In this document: in pieces, positions 25,371 through 34,053 of the stretch | How positions within the stretch are numbered: position 1 is the stretch's first letter | How the letters are laid out: every line of letters begins with the position of its first letter | Assembly (NCBI RefSeq): GCF_040833965.1 | Contig: NZ_CP162142.1 | Span: 3,578,001 to 3,642,000, forward strand | Length of the DNA: 64,000 nucleotides | Origin: Leptospira sp. WS39.C2 | GTDB lineage: Bacteria > Spirochaetota > Leptospiria > Leptospirales > Leptospiraceae | Direction: 5' to 3' | Position numbers and translations under genes: made by a program | The notes under the pieces: model-generated | Seen by the model: the letters and a program-made list of their open reading frames with translations, nothing else | The model's database searches: none | Told to the model about the DNA's origin: nothing

Positions 25371-27215
25371 TCATTGCAAAGGTCTTCCTAAACTTTGAAA
25401 GTTGGATTCTATTTTTTGCTTCGAGGGTTCTTCTCCAATACTTAAGTTTCTATTCTTTACCTCTGGAGTGAATGGTTTTTTAGGAATTGGTGATACAGCG
25501 ATTGATCGTGAACGTGTTTTTGTGATTGGTTGTAAAATGGCTACAATTTGTTGATGCCCTCTTTCTTCCGCTAAGCGGAGGGCATTCCAAGTATCCACTG
25601 AATATTCAATGTCTGCTTTGTATGAAATCAATGCCTTTACAGAATCCGTGCGTCCAAAATAGGCAGCATACAATAATGCAGACCAACCTTCATTGATCGT
25701 ATTTGGATCTGCTCCTTGGTTTAAAAGAGAAATCACTTCTCCTTCTTTTCCATCATAAATGGCTGCTAACAATTGTTTACCCAAGCTTGGGTTTATTTTG
25801 ACATCTGATGATTCTGGAATTTGATTTTCATTTGAAGTAACGGTGGTCGAATCTTTAGTGAATGGAGAAATCAAAACAATTTCCAATTGGTCAGGGAGTC
25901 CTGTTAAGTCGTTTACCCAACCGAATCTACCATCAGGTAATTGAAAAAAACGTGCTGCAGATCGAAATACTAACCCTTTTCCAACTCCAAAACTTTGTGG
26001 TTTGGAAATGATCGTTCCATCTTTTTGGATCACACACCCTTCTAAATTCATCTTCGAGATATTAGGAAACCATTTGTCTTTTTCTGTTCCATTATCAGTC
26101 ATCCACAATAGAAACAAATGGTCTTTTCCCAATGGAACAATTCTTGGAATCCGCTCTCGCTGTTTGGTGGTATTTGTGATAAAAATTGGTTTTGATAGGA
26201 TATCATTTTGTTTGATCAGAAGACCTATGTCATAAGAGGAACGATTTAAATTGGAATCAAATGTAATCCATGTGCTTCCATCTTTTGCATATAAATCTCC
26301 AGTGGAAATGGGAACGTATTGGTACGTTTCGTTTGGGCCTGCTTTTGGTACGACAATTGGAATTTCCCGTTTTCGAGATGGGAAATGATCAACAACCAAT
26401 CCTCTTGGGTAAGCATCACCTACAGTTACCATAACCAATTGTTTTCCATCATTGACCATTCTTGGACGAAAACTATGGCTAACATTCCATGTAAATCCCT
26501 CTGGGGTTTTGCCATCAGATTTCATCACTCGTTTCCCAGATTCATCAAAAAAAGCAAGGTATTCACTTTGGTGAGTCACACCATCATCCCATTTTCGATA
26601 AGTAGAAAAATAAGTAGCATAACGATCGTCAGCTGATTTTTCCAATGTAAGTGTGCCGAAAGTAGTATCAATTCCTTGGTCTCCGACATTTTTATATTCT
26701 TTAGTACCAACAATTTTTGTACTAAATTTTAATTTTCCAGATATAGAGTATTGATTGATATACGCTGTATGAAAATTTTTAGATTCGTAGTTTCCTTTTT
26801 TTTCCATTTGAAAAGCTGATAATAAAACGGTGAGTCCATTGGAATCAGCTATGGTATCCTCAATTCGTAAATTTTTTAAGATTAGAATTTCTTCTTTCAC
26901 TTTAAAATTTGTATCCAAACTTACAATTCGGCCATTCGAATTTCCATCGTTGTAAGCGAGAAAAATTTCTCCTGATTCTAGATAAACTAATTTTGGAGCT
27001 GGCACACCATCTGACATAGCATTTGTATAAGATATGGAAGTATTCGTTACGTAAAAATGATCTGAAGGAATTTTGACTGATATTCGTTCTATTTGTTCGG
27101 AGATTTTGTTAATCTCTAAAATGGGTTCGGACTGTGCAGAAAGAGAGGAAAGGTTTGTAATGGATAAACAAATTGAAAGGTTTAAAATACTTTTCAAAAT
27201 TTGAAATTTACTCAT
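25371..27215 (-). CDS. Exported protein: beta-propeller-like body fused to ankyrin repeats
   Basis: 614 residues from ATG 27215, which opens a signal peptide (MSKFQILKSILNLSICLS...SLSA); earlier in-frame starts at 27233 or 27245 would add polar residues. Residues about 30-450 form repeated beta segments like a sialidase-type propeller (SGEIFLAYNDGNSNGRIVSL, GSTWITFDSNLNRSSYDIG). Residues about 470-575 hold ankyrin repeats (GKEGEVISLLNQGADPN, GWSALLYAAYFGRTDSV). Both halves are protein- or glycan-binding folds, and I see no catalytic site. Function unknown. Confidence 0.75.
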   Translation of the reverse strand: MSKFQILKSILNLSICLSITNLSSLSAQSEPILEINKISEQIERISVKIPSDHFYVTNTSISYTNAMSDGVPAPKLVYLESGEIFLAYNDGNSNGRIVSLDTNFKVKEEILILKNLRIEDTIADSNGLTVLLSAFQMEKKGNYESKNFHTAYINQYSISGKLKFSTKIVGTKEYKNVGDQGIDTTFGTLTLEKSADDRYATYFSTYRKWDDGVTHQSEYLAFFDESGKRVMKSDGKTPEGFTWNVSHSFRPRMVNDGKQLVMVTVGDAYPRGLVVDHFPSRKREIPIVVPKAGPNETYQYVPISTGDLYAKDGSTWITFDSNLNRSSYDIGLLIKQNDILSKPIFITNTTKQRERIPRIVPLGKDHLFLLWMTDNGTEKDKWFPNISKMNLEGCVIQKDGTIISKPQSFGVGKGLVFRSAARFFQLPDGRFGWVNDLTGLPDQLEIVLISPFTKDSTTVTSNENQIPESSDVKINPSLGKQLLAAIYDGKEGEVISLLNQGADPNTINEGWSALLYAAYFGRTDSVKALISYKADIEYSVDTWNALRLAEERGHQQIVAILQPITKTRSRSIAVSPIPKKPFTPEVKNRNLSIGEEPSKQKIESNFQSLGRPLQ

Positions 27216-27381
27216 GGCAATATTAACATTCATCCAATTTTTCATTCCAGAATCTTGACGGTTGGAATCGAGAAAAACAAGAAAGAAATTTACGAAAGAT
27301 GGAATTTGTAAGTGGATTTTGCAATCGCTAAGAATGATACGATTGATTCTTTTCAAAGGAAAAATGTGAGGAATGAAGCTA

Positions 27382-27407
27382 AGACCCCGCGTTTTTTAGC
27401 AGGGTCT
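27382..27407. terminator. Hairpin in the gap after the second TonB receptor
   Basis: AGACCCCGC and GCAGGGTCT flank an eight-base loop with one C-A mismatch. It lies about 100 bases beyond the receptor's stop. No T-run follows on the minus strand, so termination there is doubtful. Confidence 0.35.
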
Positions 27408-27507
27408 ATGAAATTCTGATTTGGAGTTAAATCTTTTAAATCAATCTATCAAATTTACATATAGATTTCATTAAAAAAGAAAAGTTTATCCGTTTTCAAA
27501 TTTTAAC

Positions 27508-30486
27508 TTAAAAAAACTTATATGTCGCAGCGACCGTAAAAGTTACACCCATTCTATAGGAATAGAATAATAGATCTTCACCAGTAACTTCACTTTTTTG
27601 ATATACTTTGAAACGGGTATCCATGATATTTTTTGCAGCAGCCTTAAAATCAAGTCGATCATCATGTTTATAACTATAAACCACGTCAGTGATTCCTACA
27701 CCCCGTTCAATGGCATCAGGTGTACCGTTTGCACCAACTGCGTAGATCCGATCTCCAAAGAAATTGTAGTAAACTCCTATGGTTTGGTTTTTCTTAGAAG
27801 TCAGAAAATAATCAAATTTTAAGTTGTATACATATTCTGATTGGCCTTGGAGAGGTCTTGAAATATTTGTTGGGTCAAATGATGCGATTCTATTGATTTT
27901 ATCAATTACACCCGCTTTAATCAAAGCGTTGTCTTCCCAAGTTAAAACTTGAACTTGTGATTTTATGAAAAACAAATTAGTTTCTACTCTGAATCGATCA
28001 AAAAATTCTTTTCTATAATCTAATTCGACACCTTTGATTGTAGCTTCCTTTGCATTTGTATAAGAGAAATTGAATGAAATACCACCTGATTGTGGTAAAC
28101 CCACCATTTCAATTGGATTCGATAAGTTTTTATAAAAAGCACCAATCCCAAAAAAGTCAGTATTAGAGATGTAATATTCATATCTTGCATCGTAGTTATG
28201 AATATAAGTTCTTTTTAAGTTTGGGTTACCAAAAATCCTATCTGCTCCGAAATAAGGTGTGAAACCAAATGGTGATAATTCTCTTAGATCGGGTCGAGTT
28301 ACAGATTGCGTAAGACCGAATCTAAGATTCATATCTTTATTCATTTCCCAAACTAAATTGGCTGATGGAAGTTTGTCCTGGTTTCTTAATGTTCCAATAC
28401 CATTATTATCTACATCGCAGATATTAGATCTAACCAATGCAACACGAACATCTTCGTTATTGACAGTACATCCATAATCAACGTTTCTTAATGAACTAGT
28501 ATCTCTAGTTCTAAATGTTTTTACTTTTTGGAAAGAGTCTTCAAATCGAACGCCACCAATAAATCTTAATTTTGGGATTAGAGGCATATCGACTTGCGCA
28601 AATTGTGCATGTAGTTTCTGCTCGGCATCATACGCATTAGGTTCTATTTGTCGTTCAGAAAAAGTTTTGTTAGCTACTCCAGTTGACCTTTGAACATATT
28701 CAGTAGGATTATATACGACTTCTCCCGGAATAGGATAATAATCTACCGGAAATTGGGTTCCAACATTTGACTTATTTCCAAATTCCCTAAAGGTAAAACT
28801 TTTGAATCGGTCAAGAGCCATCCCACCGAATTTGAATTCAGATTTTAGTCCATTCCACTGTTCAAACGGAATCGAGTATTTTACATTCGCTTGTCTTACC
28901 GTATCAGCAGTTGAAGAAAAAAATCTAGTTCCATCCGGATTATTACCTAATCGAAAATATCCATCAGTTAAAGTAGATGGGTTTGGCCTACGCCAAACTT
29001 GTTGTATTAAATTAGGTTCTTCTCTGTTTGCTAAAGAGTAAGCTACATTCCATTCAAGTTTATGGGGACGATTCATACTTCCGAATTGTAAAGCATGATC
29101 ACCACCAAGCACGGTATTAAGTAACCCTCGTGAAGTAACGATTCCTGTTTGCGATAAAAAATCAAAGTTATCAATAAAATTTTGACCAAATGCATCTCGG
29201 ACAGTTGTATCAGATGCTACTGTATATAGATTCTTTAAATAAATCTGTTGCCCTTTTGTAAGTTCGTAAGATAAGTTTAAGTTTGCGGCAAAGTTTGTAT
29301 CTTTGTTATATACTTTTGTATCTTGTTTTTGGATTGGAATAAGATACGTTGTATCTGGTGTAATGATACCACCTGCAAAGTTTGGAATATATCTTGCGGA
29401 TTTTTCGTCTCTTATTCTATATTCTTCACTTCTAACAACTCCAAGTAATACACCTAGACGTTGGCCAGACTCAGTGAGCTTGAATGTATTTCCGACTGTG
29501 AAATTGATATTTTTATCGTATCCACCTTTACCTGAATCGGGTGTCCATTGTTGGTTGAATGCTAACGAGCTTAAGTTAACAAAATTAGGTGGAAGACCTC
29601 CAAATCGGTTCCCAGGCTCGAGAGGTAAAAACCCAGGCAAAGAATTTACTATCCCAGGCATTTGGTAAGAAGAATTCGGTCTTCCTAAAATATCAACAGC
29701 ATCAAAAGTTTTGAATTCATATCCTGTTGAATTCATGTTTCTTCCAATTCCCAATCCGACATTCAATAGAAATTTGTCAGGATACTCTTGGGTTTCTACT
29801 TTTACTAATCCACCAGAGAACTCAGCGGGATCTTCAGGAACAAATGTTTTGATTACTCGGATATTTTTTAAAATGGATGCAGGAAAGATATCTAGTGGAA
29901 CAACGCGTTTGTCTGGCTCGGTGGTAGGAATCAATACTTCGTTTAACACAGTATTAGAATACCTTTCCCCTAAACCTCGCACAAAAACATATTTTCCACC
30001 AATAAGTGTGATTCCTGTTACACGACGAACCACATCACCCGCGTTCGAATCTGGACTTTTTTTAATGGCTTCCTGCGAAATACCATCTGAAACCGCAGCG
30101 GATTTACGTTGGAGTGCTAATAGTGCCGATTCTGTATTATTCGAAGCTCTGTCTTTTACTTCGACAGTTTCCAATGTTTGAGCACCGAAAGTTACATTGA
30201 TAGATTGGTTCTTTCCAGATGATATAACAACGTTTCTTTTCTGTGGACCATAACCATACATTTGGAATTCGACATCATAAGAACCAGGAGGAAGAGATAA
30301 GGAATATTTCCCATCAAAGTCAGTTTTAGCAAATTTCTTTTCCGAGCGAACGACTATCGTTGCTCCAAAGACAGCCTCTCCGTTTTCAGAATCGATGATA
30401 ACACCGCTGATTGATCCATTTGCTTGTGCAAAAAGCGAAATTGGAGTTAAGATGGCAACCAACAAGAGGATTTTTAGATTTTTCAT
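27508..30486 (-). CDS. TonB-dependent outer-membrane receptor with carboxypeptidase-regulatory-like domain
   Basis: 992 residues. Signal peptide (to about 20), CarboxypepD_reg-like domain (about 22-105: SISGVIIDSENGEAVFGATI, GSYDVEFQMYGYGPQKRNVV), plug (about 125-235: VVRRVTGITLIGGKYVFVRG) and a large barrel ending VAATYKFF. The plug VRGLGERYSNTVLNEVLIP is typical. The ligand is unknown. Upstream are four 7-bp repeats at 11-bp spacing and, in the leader, a 7-bp hairpin (30501-30526). With the two lipoprotein genes upstream it forms a receptor/binding-protein locus that may respond to phosphate (inference from the repeat layout). Confidence 0.92.
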   Translation of the reverse strand: MKNLKILLLVAILTPISLFAQANGSISGVIIDSENGEAVFGATIVVRSEKKFAKTDFDGKYSLSLPPGSYDVEFQMYGYGPQKRNVVISSGKNQSINVTFGAQTLETVEVKDRASNNTESALLALQRKSAAVSDGISQEAIKKSPDSNAGDVVRRVTGITLIGGKYVFVRGLGERYSNTVLNEVLIPTTEPDKRVVPLDIFPASILKNIRVIKTFVPEDPAEFSGGLVKVETQEYPDKFLLNVGLGIGRNMNSTGYEFKTFDAVDILGRPNSSYQMPGIVNSLPGFLPLEPGNRFGGLPPNFVNLSSLAFNQQWTPDSGKGGYDKNINFTVGNTFKLTESGQRLGVLLGVVRSEEYRIRDEKSARYIPNFAGGIITPDTTYLIPIQKQDTKVYNKDTNFAANLNLSYELTKGQQIYLKNLYTVASDTTVRDAFGQNFIDNFDFLSQTGIVTSRGLLNTVLGGDHALQFGSMNRPHKLEWNVAYSLANREEPNLIQQVWRRPNPSTLTDGYFRLGNNPDGTRFFSSTADTVRQANVKYSIPFEQWNGLKSEFKFGGMALDRFKSFTFREFGNKSNVGTQFPVDYYPIPGEVVYNPTEYVQRSTGVANKTFSERQIEPNAYDAEQKLHAQFAQVDMPLIPKLRFIGGVRFEDSFQKVKTFRTRDTSSLRNVDYGCTVNNEDVRVALVRSNICDVDNNGIGTLRNQDKLPSANLVWEMNKDMNLRFGLTQSVTRPDLRELSPFGFTPYFGADRIFGNPNLKRTYIHNYDARYEYYISNTDFFGIGAFYKNLSNPIEMVGLPQSGGISFNFSYTNAKEATIKGVELDYRKEFFDRFRVETNLFFIKSQVQVLTWEDNALIKAGVIDKINRIASFDPTNISRPLQGQSEYVYNLKFDYFLTSKKNQTIGVYYNFFGDRIYAVGANGTPDAIERGVGITDVVYSYKHDDRLDFKAAAKNIMDTRFKVYQKSEVTGEDLLFYSYRMGVTFTVAATYKFF

Positions 30487-30552
30487 ACGTTTAGATCTCT
30501 AAGGGTAGATTTTTGAAATTACCCTTGAGGTAAACGATAAGTGATTTTGAAT

Positions 30553-30592
30553 CGTTACAGTGAGTTTAATTTTATGTTACAAAATTGTAATA
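30553..30592 (-). promoter_or_regulatory. Pho-box-like 11-bp-spaced repeats before the TonB receptor
   Basis: Read on the minus strand: TATTACA, TGTAACA, ATTAAAC and TGTAACG, each followed by a four-base spacer. Their starts are exactly 11 bases apart. The two best copies, TGTAACA and TGTAACG, are 22 bases apart. TGTAACA also occurs in the matching array upstream of the beta-helix lipoprotein gene. Confidence 0.55.
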
Positions 30593-30594
30593 AT

Positions 30595-31176
30595 TCATGG
30601 AGATAAAATTGCAACTTTGTAACGGTCTCCTAATTGGATTACACTCCGTATTTCTGTAATCTCTACTCTACCTTTGGGCGTCGTCACAATCACCAATCCA
30701 ATTTTATGAAATTTTGTTTTACCATAATCTTGTACGGTTTTAATTAAAACCTTAATCGATTTCAGATCTACTTCTTTATAAGGTTTATCTTTCAATTTTC
30801 CTAAAGCTAAAACTTCAAAAGAACGAATCATTTTATTGTAATCTTCAATTGGAGTAACATCTAATGATGTTCCATAACCAAGAATGTTGGGATAGAGAAT
30901 ATAATCTTTTTCCTTTTGGTTCACCAAGGAATTCAGTTCAGCTGATTCGATTTGATTTGTTTTTCGAACTTCTAATAGAAATTGTTTCACAGCTTCATCC
31001 AATGAAGGATACCCTTCTAAGGGAAAATTTGAAGTTAACCTTTGCTTTAAGATTTTTTTTGATTCTTCTAATTTTAATTTTTGTGTTTCATTAGAAGTAT
31101 TAAGTTCATTATTTTCTTTCTTACAAGTGAAAGCTAAACTAACGATAATAAAAATTATAAATATTTTCTGTTTCAT
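30595..31176 (-). CDS. Lipoprotein of the TonB-receptor locus
   Basis: 193 residues from ATG 31176, which opens a lipoprotein signal (MKQKIFIIFIIVSLAFTC, Cys18). An in-frame ATG at 31224 would read through the terminator hairpin of the gene before it. The mature protein is lysine-rich with no recognised family; its C-terminal part has beta character (KIGLVIVTTPKGRVEITEI). It lies between the beta-helix lipoprotein and the TonB receptor on the same strand. A role in the same uptake process is inferred from position only. Confidence 0.65.
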   Translation of the reverse strand: MKQKIFIIFIIVSLAFTCKKENNELNTSNETQKLKLEESKKILKQRLTSNFPLEGYPSLDEAVKQFLLEVRKTNQIESAELNSLVNQKEKDYILYPNILGYGTSLDVTPIEDYNKMIRSFEVLALGKLKDKPYKEVDLKSIKVLIKTVQDYGKTKFHKIGLVIVTTPKGRVEITEIRSVIQLGDRYKVAILSP

Positions 31177-31187
31177 TATTTTAAAAT

Positions 31188-31219
31188 AAAAAGGCTCCGG
31201 AAATTCCGAAGCCTTTTTT
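31188..31219 (-). terminator. Intrinsic terminator after the beta-helix lipoprotein gene
   Basis: On the minus strand AAAAAAGGCT-TCGGAA pairs with TTCCGG-AGCCTTTTT, an 11-bp stem with one mismatch and a short loop, followed by TTTTTATTTT. It ends only about 12 bases before the next lipoprotein's ATG, so that gene depends on read-through or on its own start. Confidence 0.75.
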
Positions 31220-31238
31220 GCCATTTTTTAAATTTTGT

Positions 31239-32519
31239 TTATTTGCTTCTAAAAACAGCCCATCCATCCCACCACTTACCTTCAGCTACTGATCCACCAC
31301 CAAGAGAACCATCACCAAAAGTTGTTGTGAAATCTGGTTTAGTTGCCCCAGTTCCGCAAGTTTCAATGTTTCCTAAAGTAGCAATCGGAAGTGAACTGAT
31401 TTCTGTGTTGTTTGTCATGTTTGTGCAACCAGCATTGATACTTGCACCTTTTCCACTTTGGCCTTTTACATTTGTCCAAGAGGTAGGATTTGTATCAGCA
31501 TCACACTGGAAGTTGTTTGTTATGTATCCATAAACCAAACCTTTTGAAAAATTTCCAGTGTGTCTTTCTCTGATCCGCATTCCGACACCACCAGTGTAGG
31601 ATTGACCAATAGTAGTGAAGTTTGTAACAGTAGGATTAGAAGGACCTGCAATTACAGCGCCACCTTCAGTTCCATCCATTTCAAAACCATGAGGGTCCGT
31701 CGATTTTGTTCCACCACAAGATTCTGGGTATTTTACACTGATTATGTGATTGAGTGTTCCTGTAAATCCTTCATCCACATCAAAGTCATCATCCATACCA
31801 CCAGATACTAGTAAGTGTGATCCATTTACGTTTCCACCCCACCATTCAAATCCATCATCCAACGGTCTGTGAATTTGCACATAATCGTAGTTACTGTCTT
31901 GTGTTACAGTATAACTTGAAATGCCATTTAATTCATTTCCAGGTGCGACCTCATTTCCAACAAATTCTACAACTACATATTTAAAATTCGCTACTCCATT
32001 TTGGGTTCCTGGGTAAGGTCTTGGATTCGTTCCTTCCGAATTGTTTGGAGCTGTGTGAGCATGTACAGCACTGTTACCGATAATTACAATACCACCCCAG
32101 TCTCCCGGAGCACGTGTTCCAACAGTTGCAGCAGAAGTAAAACAGATAGGGTTACTTGCAGTACCAATAGCAGAGATGGATCCTCCTTCATATACAAATA
32201 AAGATGATCCTCTTTCTCCATAGATTACTGATTTTGGTAATACTGTGATCGATCCGCCATTCGTTACAGCAACCGTTCCTCTTAAAATCGCAGATCCACT
32301 TACTGTAACAGCCGATGAAATCGTACCTTCTAGTATCTGAGTAGGAGTCGGTACACCAACACCATCACAAAGGTCAGAACCAGCAACACCTTGGTTAGAA
32401 AACAAAAGAGCTGCTAAAAGAGCAGTATCGTCTTTCTTATCACCTGGACAATTTACCGTCGTGAACCCCATCATCGCGATGGAAAGTACCACTAGGCTTT
32501 TTTTGAATGAATTTTTCAT
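31239..32519 (-). CDS. Beta-helix-like surface lipoprotein
   Basis: 426 residues with a strong GAGGAATAAA before the ATG. Lipoprotein signal ending TTVNC (Cys24), followed by a KKDD linker. The body is Gly-, Asn- and Thr-rich with right-handed beta-helix character (SAVTVSGSAILRGTVAVTNG, GSITVLPKSVIYGERGSSL) and acidic clusters (GGMDDDFDVDEGFTG) that could bind metal. Similar lipoproteins are encoded beside TonB receptors in other bacteria. Its promoter region carries five 7-bp repeats at 11-bp spacing, and a terminator follows the gene, so it may be expressed more than its neighbours. Confidence 0.75.
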   Translation of the reverse strand: MKNSFKKSLVVLSIAMMGFTTVNCPGDKKDDTALLAALLFSNQGVAGSDLCDGVGVPTPTQILEGTISSAVTVSGSAILRGTVAVTNGGSITVLPKSVIYGERGSSLFVYEGGSISAIGTASNPICFTSAATVGTRAPGDWGGIVIIGNSAVHAHTAPNNSEGTNPRPYPGTQNGVANFKYVVVEFVGNEVAPGNELNGISSYTVTQDSNYDYVQIHRPLDDGFEWWGGNVNGSHLLVSGGMDDDFDVDEGFTGTLNHIISVKYPESCGGTKSTDPHGFEMDGTEGGAVIAGPSNPTVTNFTTIGQSYTGGVGMRIRERHTGNFSKGLVYGYITNNFQCDADTNPTSWTNVKGQSGKGASINAGCTNMTNNTEISSLPIATLGNIETCGTGATKPDFTTTFGDGSLGGGSVAEGKWWDGWAVFRSK

Positions 32520-32624
32520 TTTATTCCTCTTTCGAAAAAATTCGAATTTGTTTTGCTAGCGGGTCTTCCCGGAAAGGGATTCGTAAAAATTCTCCCTCTA
32601 GCTAAGGAAACTATGTTCTTTATA

Positions 32625-32679
32625 TGTTACAGAGGGATGACAAGCTGGTGAAGGTTTGGTAAAGGTTTCATGAAGGAAC
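32625..32679 (-). promoter_or_regulatory. Pho-box-like array of five 11-bp units before the beta-helix lipoprotein
   Basis: Read on the minus strand, the 7-mers CTTCATG, CTTTACC, CTTCACC, TGTCATC and TGTAACA follow one another with four-base spacers (AAAC, AAAC, AGCT, CCTC). The last copy abuts TATAAA, a possible -10; CATAGT nine bases further on is an alternative. Tandem 7-mers at 11-bp period are the footprint of OmpR/PhoB-type response regulators. Confidence 0.6.
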
Positions 32680-32681
32680 GA

Positions 32682-32939
32682 TTAAACATGGAGACGACTT
32701 AGAATTTTGACTAGGTTACTTTTGATCCTTCGAATTTGGTCTGGGGTTAATTGTAATTCACCAGACTCTGCTTTTTCAATCACTCTTTCCGCTTTGTTCA
32801 CAAAGGTGATGGCTTCTTCGTCAATTGCCTCTTTACGTGCTTGTTTTTCACGGTAAGCATCCAAGGCTCTTTGGACATCCAAAAGTTCTTTGGAAATTCC
32901 TCCGATTGTTATATTCAACTCGACAATATTTTCATCCAT
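32682..32939 (-). CDS. Small helical hypothetical protein
   Basis: 85 residues, almost entirely helical and highly charged, with no membrane segment. The C-terminal part (LQLTPDQIRRIKSNLVKILS) is amphipathic. I recognise no family. It follows mltG by about 46 bases on the same strand, so it may be the last gene of the murB-mltG transcript. The putative Pho-box array begins just after its stop. Confidence 0.65.
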   Translation of the reverse strand: MDENIVELNITIGGISKELLDVQRALDAYREKQARKEAIDEEAITFVNKAERVIEKAESGELQLTPDQIRRIKSNLVKILSRLHV

Positions 32940-32985
32940 ATTGGATTTTTATACCTTACCAATTGAAATTGAATTTATTTTTTGT

Positions 32986-34008
32986 TTATTGATACAATAC
33001 ATCGATGAACTTCTTTTTTGCCTCTAAATGTTCTTTGAATGTGGAGGAAAAATAATGAGAGCCATCAGGTTTTAAAAGGAAAAACAATTTATCCGATTTC
33101 ATTGGTCGAAACGAAGCTTCAAGAGCTGGTAAACCAGGATTGGAAATAGGACCTGGCGGCCATCCACCATTGATATAAGTATTATAAGGTGAGACAATTT
33201 TTAAATCAGACTCAAAAAGTCTTTTTTTCGGTTTATCAAATAAGTATTGTATGGTGGCGCAAGATTCTAAATTGATATTTTTTTCGATTCTAGTGAGGAA
33301 AACACCTGCCATCATAGGCCGTTCTTCCTTTCTCACAGCTTCTCTTTCTACTATAGATGCCAGCACTACTCGAAAATGAAGATCTGCTGGTTTCATACCT
33401 TTTGATTCAGGAATGGATTCTAGTTTTTTGTAAAACCGTTTGATCATCATTTCTGTGATGCGTTCAAGAGGGTAGTTTAGAGGTACGGAATATGTTTCTG
33501 GAAACAAATAACCTTCCAAAGTTTTTGCAGGAATATTGTATTTGGTCAATAATGCAAGACTCTGTGTTACTTTTAAAAATTCTTCTCTAGATGGTGAAAG
33601 TTTTTTTGTAACCAACAAATCACCAATCTGACGATTGTTATATCCTTCGGGAACAGTAAAGGTTACAAGTTTCACTTTTCCGGAAATAATCACGTCCAAA
33701 ATCTTTCGAGAACTCATACCATCATTGATGTCATAAACACCTTGTTTGATTTTATTACCTGCGCGAGTAAATTTGATCAGATAATTAAAATAAACACTCG
33801 ATTTAATCATTCCAGAAGCAGCTAACTCACGTACGACACTTGATGAAGGTTCACCAGAATCTATGATGAGTTCGTATTTATTCTGTCCATCACCAACGGC
33901 TCCACCTTTGATTTCATCCACGACAAAAAAACTGATGAGAGCTAAAACTAATAATAAAGCGGCACCTAATCCTGAAAGTATCAGGTATTTTTTAACTTTT
34001 GAGTTCAT
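32986..34008 (-). CDS. mltG: Endolytic murein transglycosylase
   Basis: 340 residues from ATG 34008, preceded by a strong GGGGAAGGA; a TTG seven codons earlier is rejected. One N-terminal membrane helix (about 9-28) anchors a periplasmic YceG/LysM-like domain. The catalytic Glu is in LASIVEREAVRKEER, and the family's SPYNTYINGGWPPGPISNPG block is complete. MltG cuts nascent glycan strands and so sets their length. It sits 45 bases downstream of murB, pairing precursor synthesis with strand termination. Confidence 0.93.
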   Translation of the reverse strand: MNSKVKKYLILSGLGAALLLVLALISFFVVDEIKGGAVGDGQNKYELIIDSGEPSSSVVRELAASGMIKSSVYFNYLIKFTRAGNKIKQGVYDINDGMSSRKILDVIISGKVKLVTFTVPEGYNNRQIGDLLVTKKLSPSREEFLKVTQSLALLTKYNIPAKTLEGYLFPETYSVPLNYPLERITEMMIKRFYKKLESIPESKGMKPADLHFRVVLASIVEREAVRKEERPMMAGVFLTRIEKNINLESCATIQYLFDKPKKRLFESDLKIVSPYNTYINGGWPPGPISNPGLPALEASFRPMKSDKLFFLLKPDGSHYFSSTFKEHLEAKKKFIDVLYQ

Positions 34009-34053
34009 TCCTTCCCCATCCTTCTGCAACTATCGACATTTACCAAATCTTTT

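Noticed and set aside
27216..27356. N-terminal extension of the propeller-ankyrin protein
   Set aside because: Starting at 27215 gives a clean signal peptide; the extension is polar and has no ribosome-binding site.
29711..30181. 156-residue plus-strand frame
   Set aside because: Antisense to the plug domain of the TonB receptor; no start signal and no recognisable domain.
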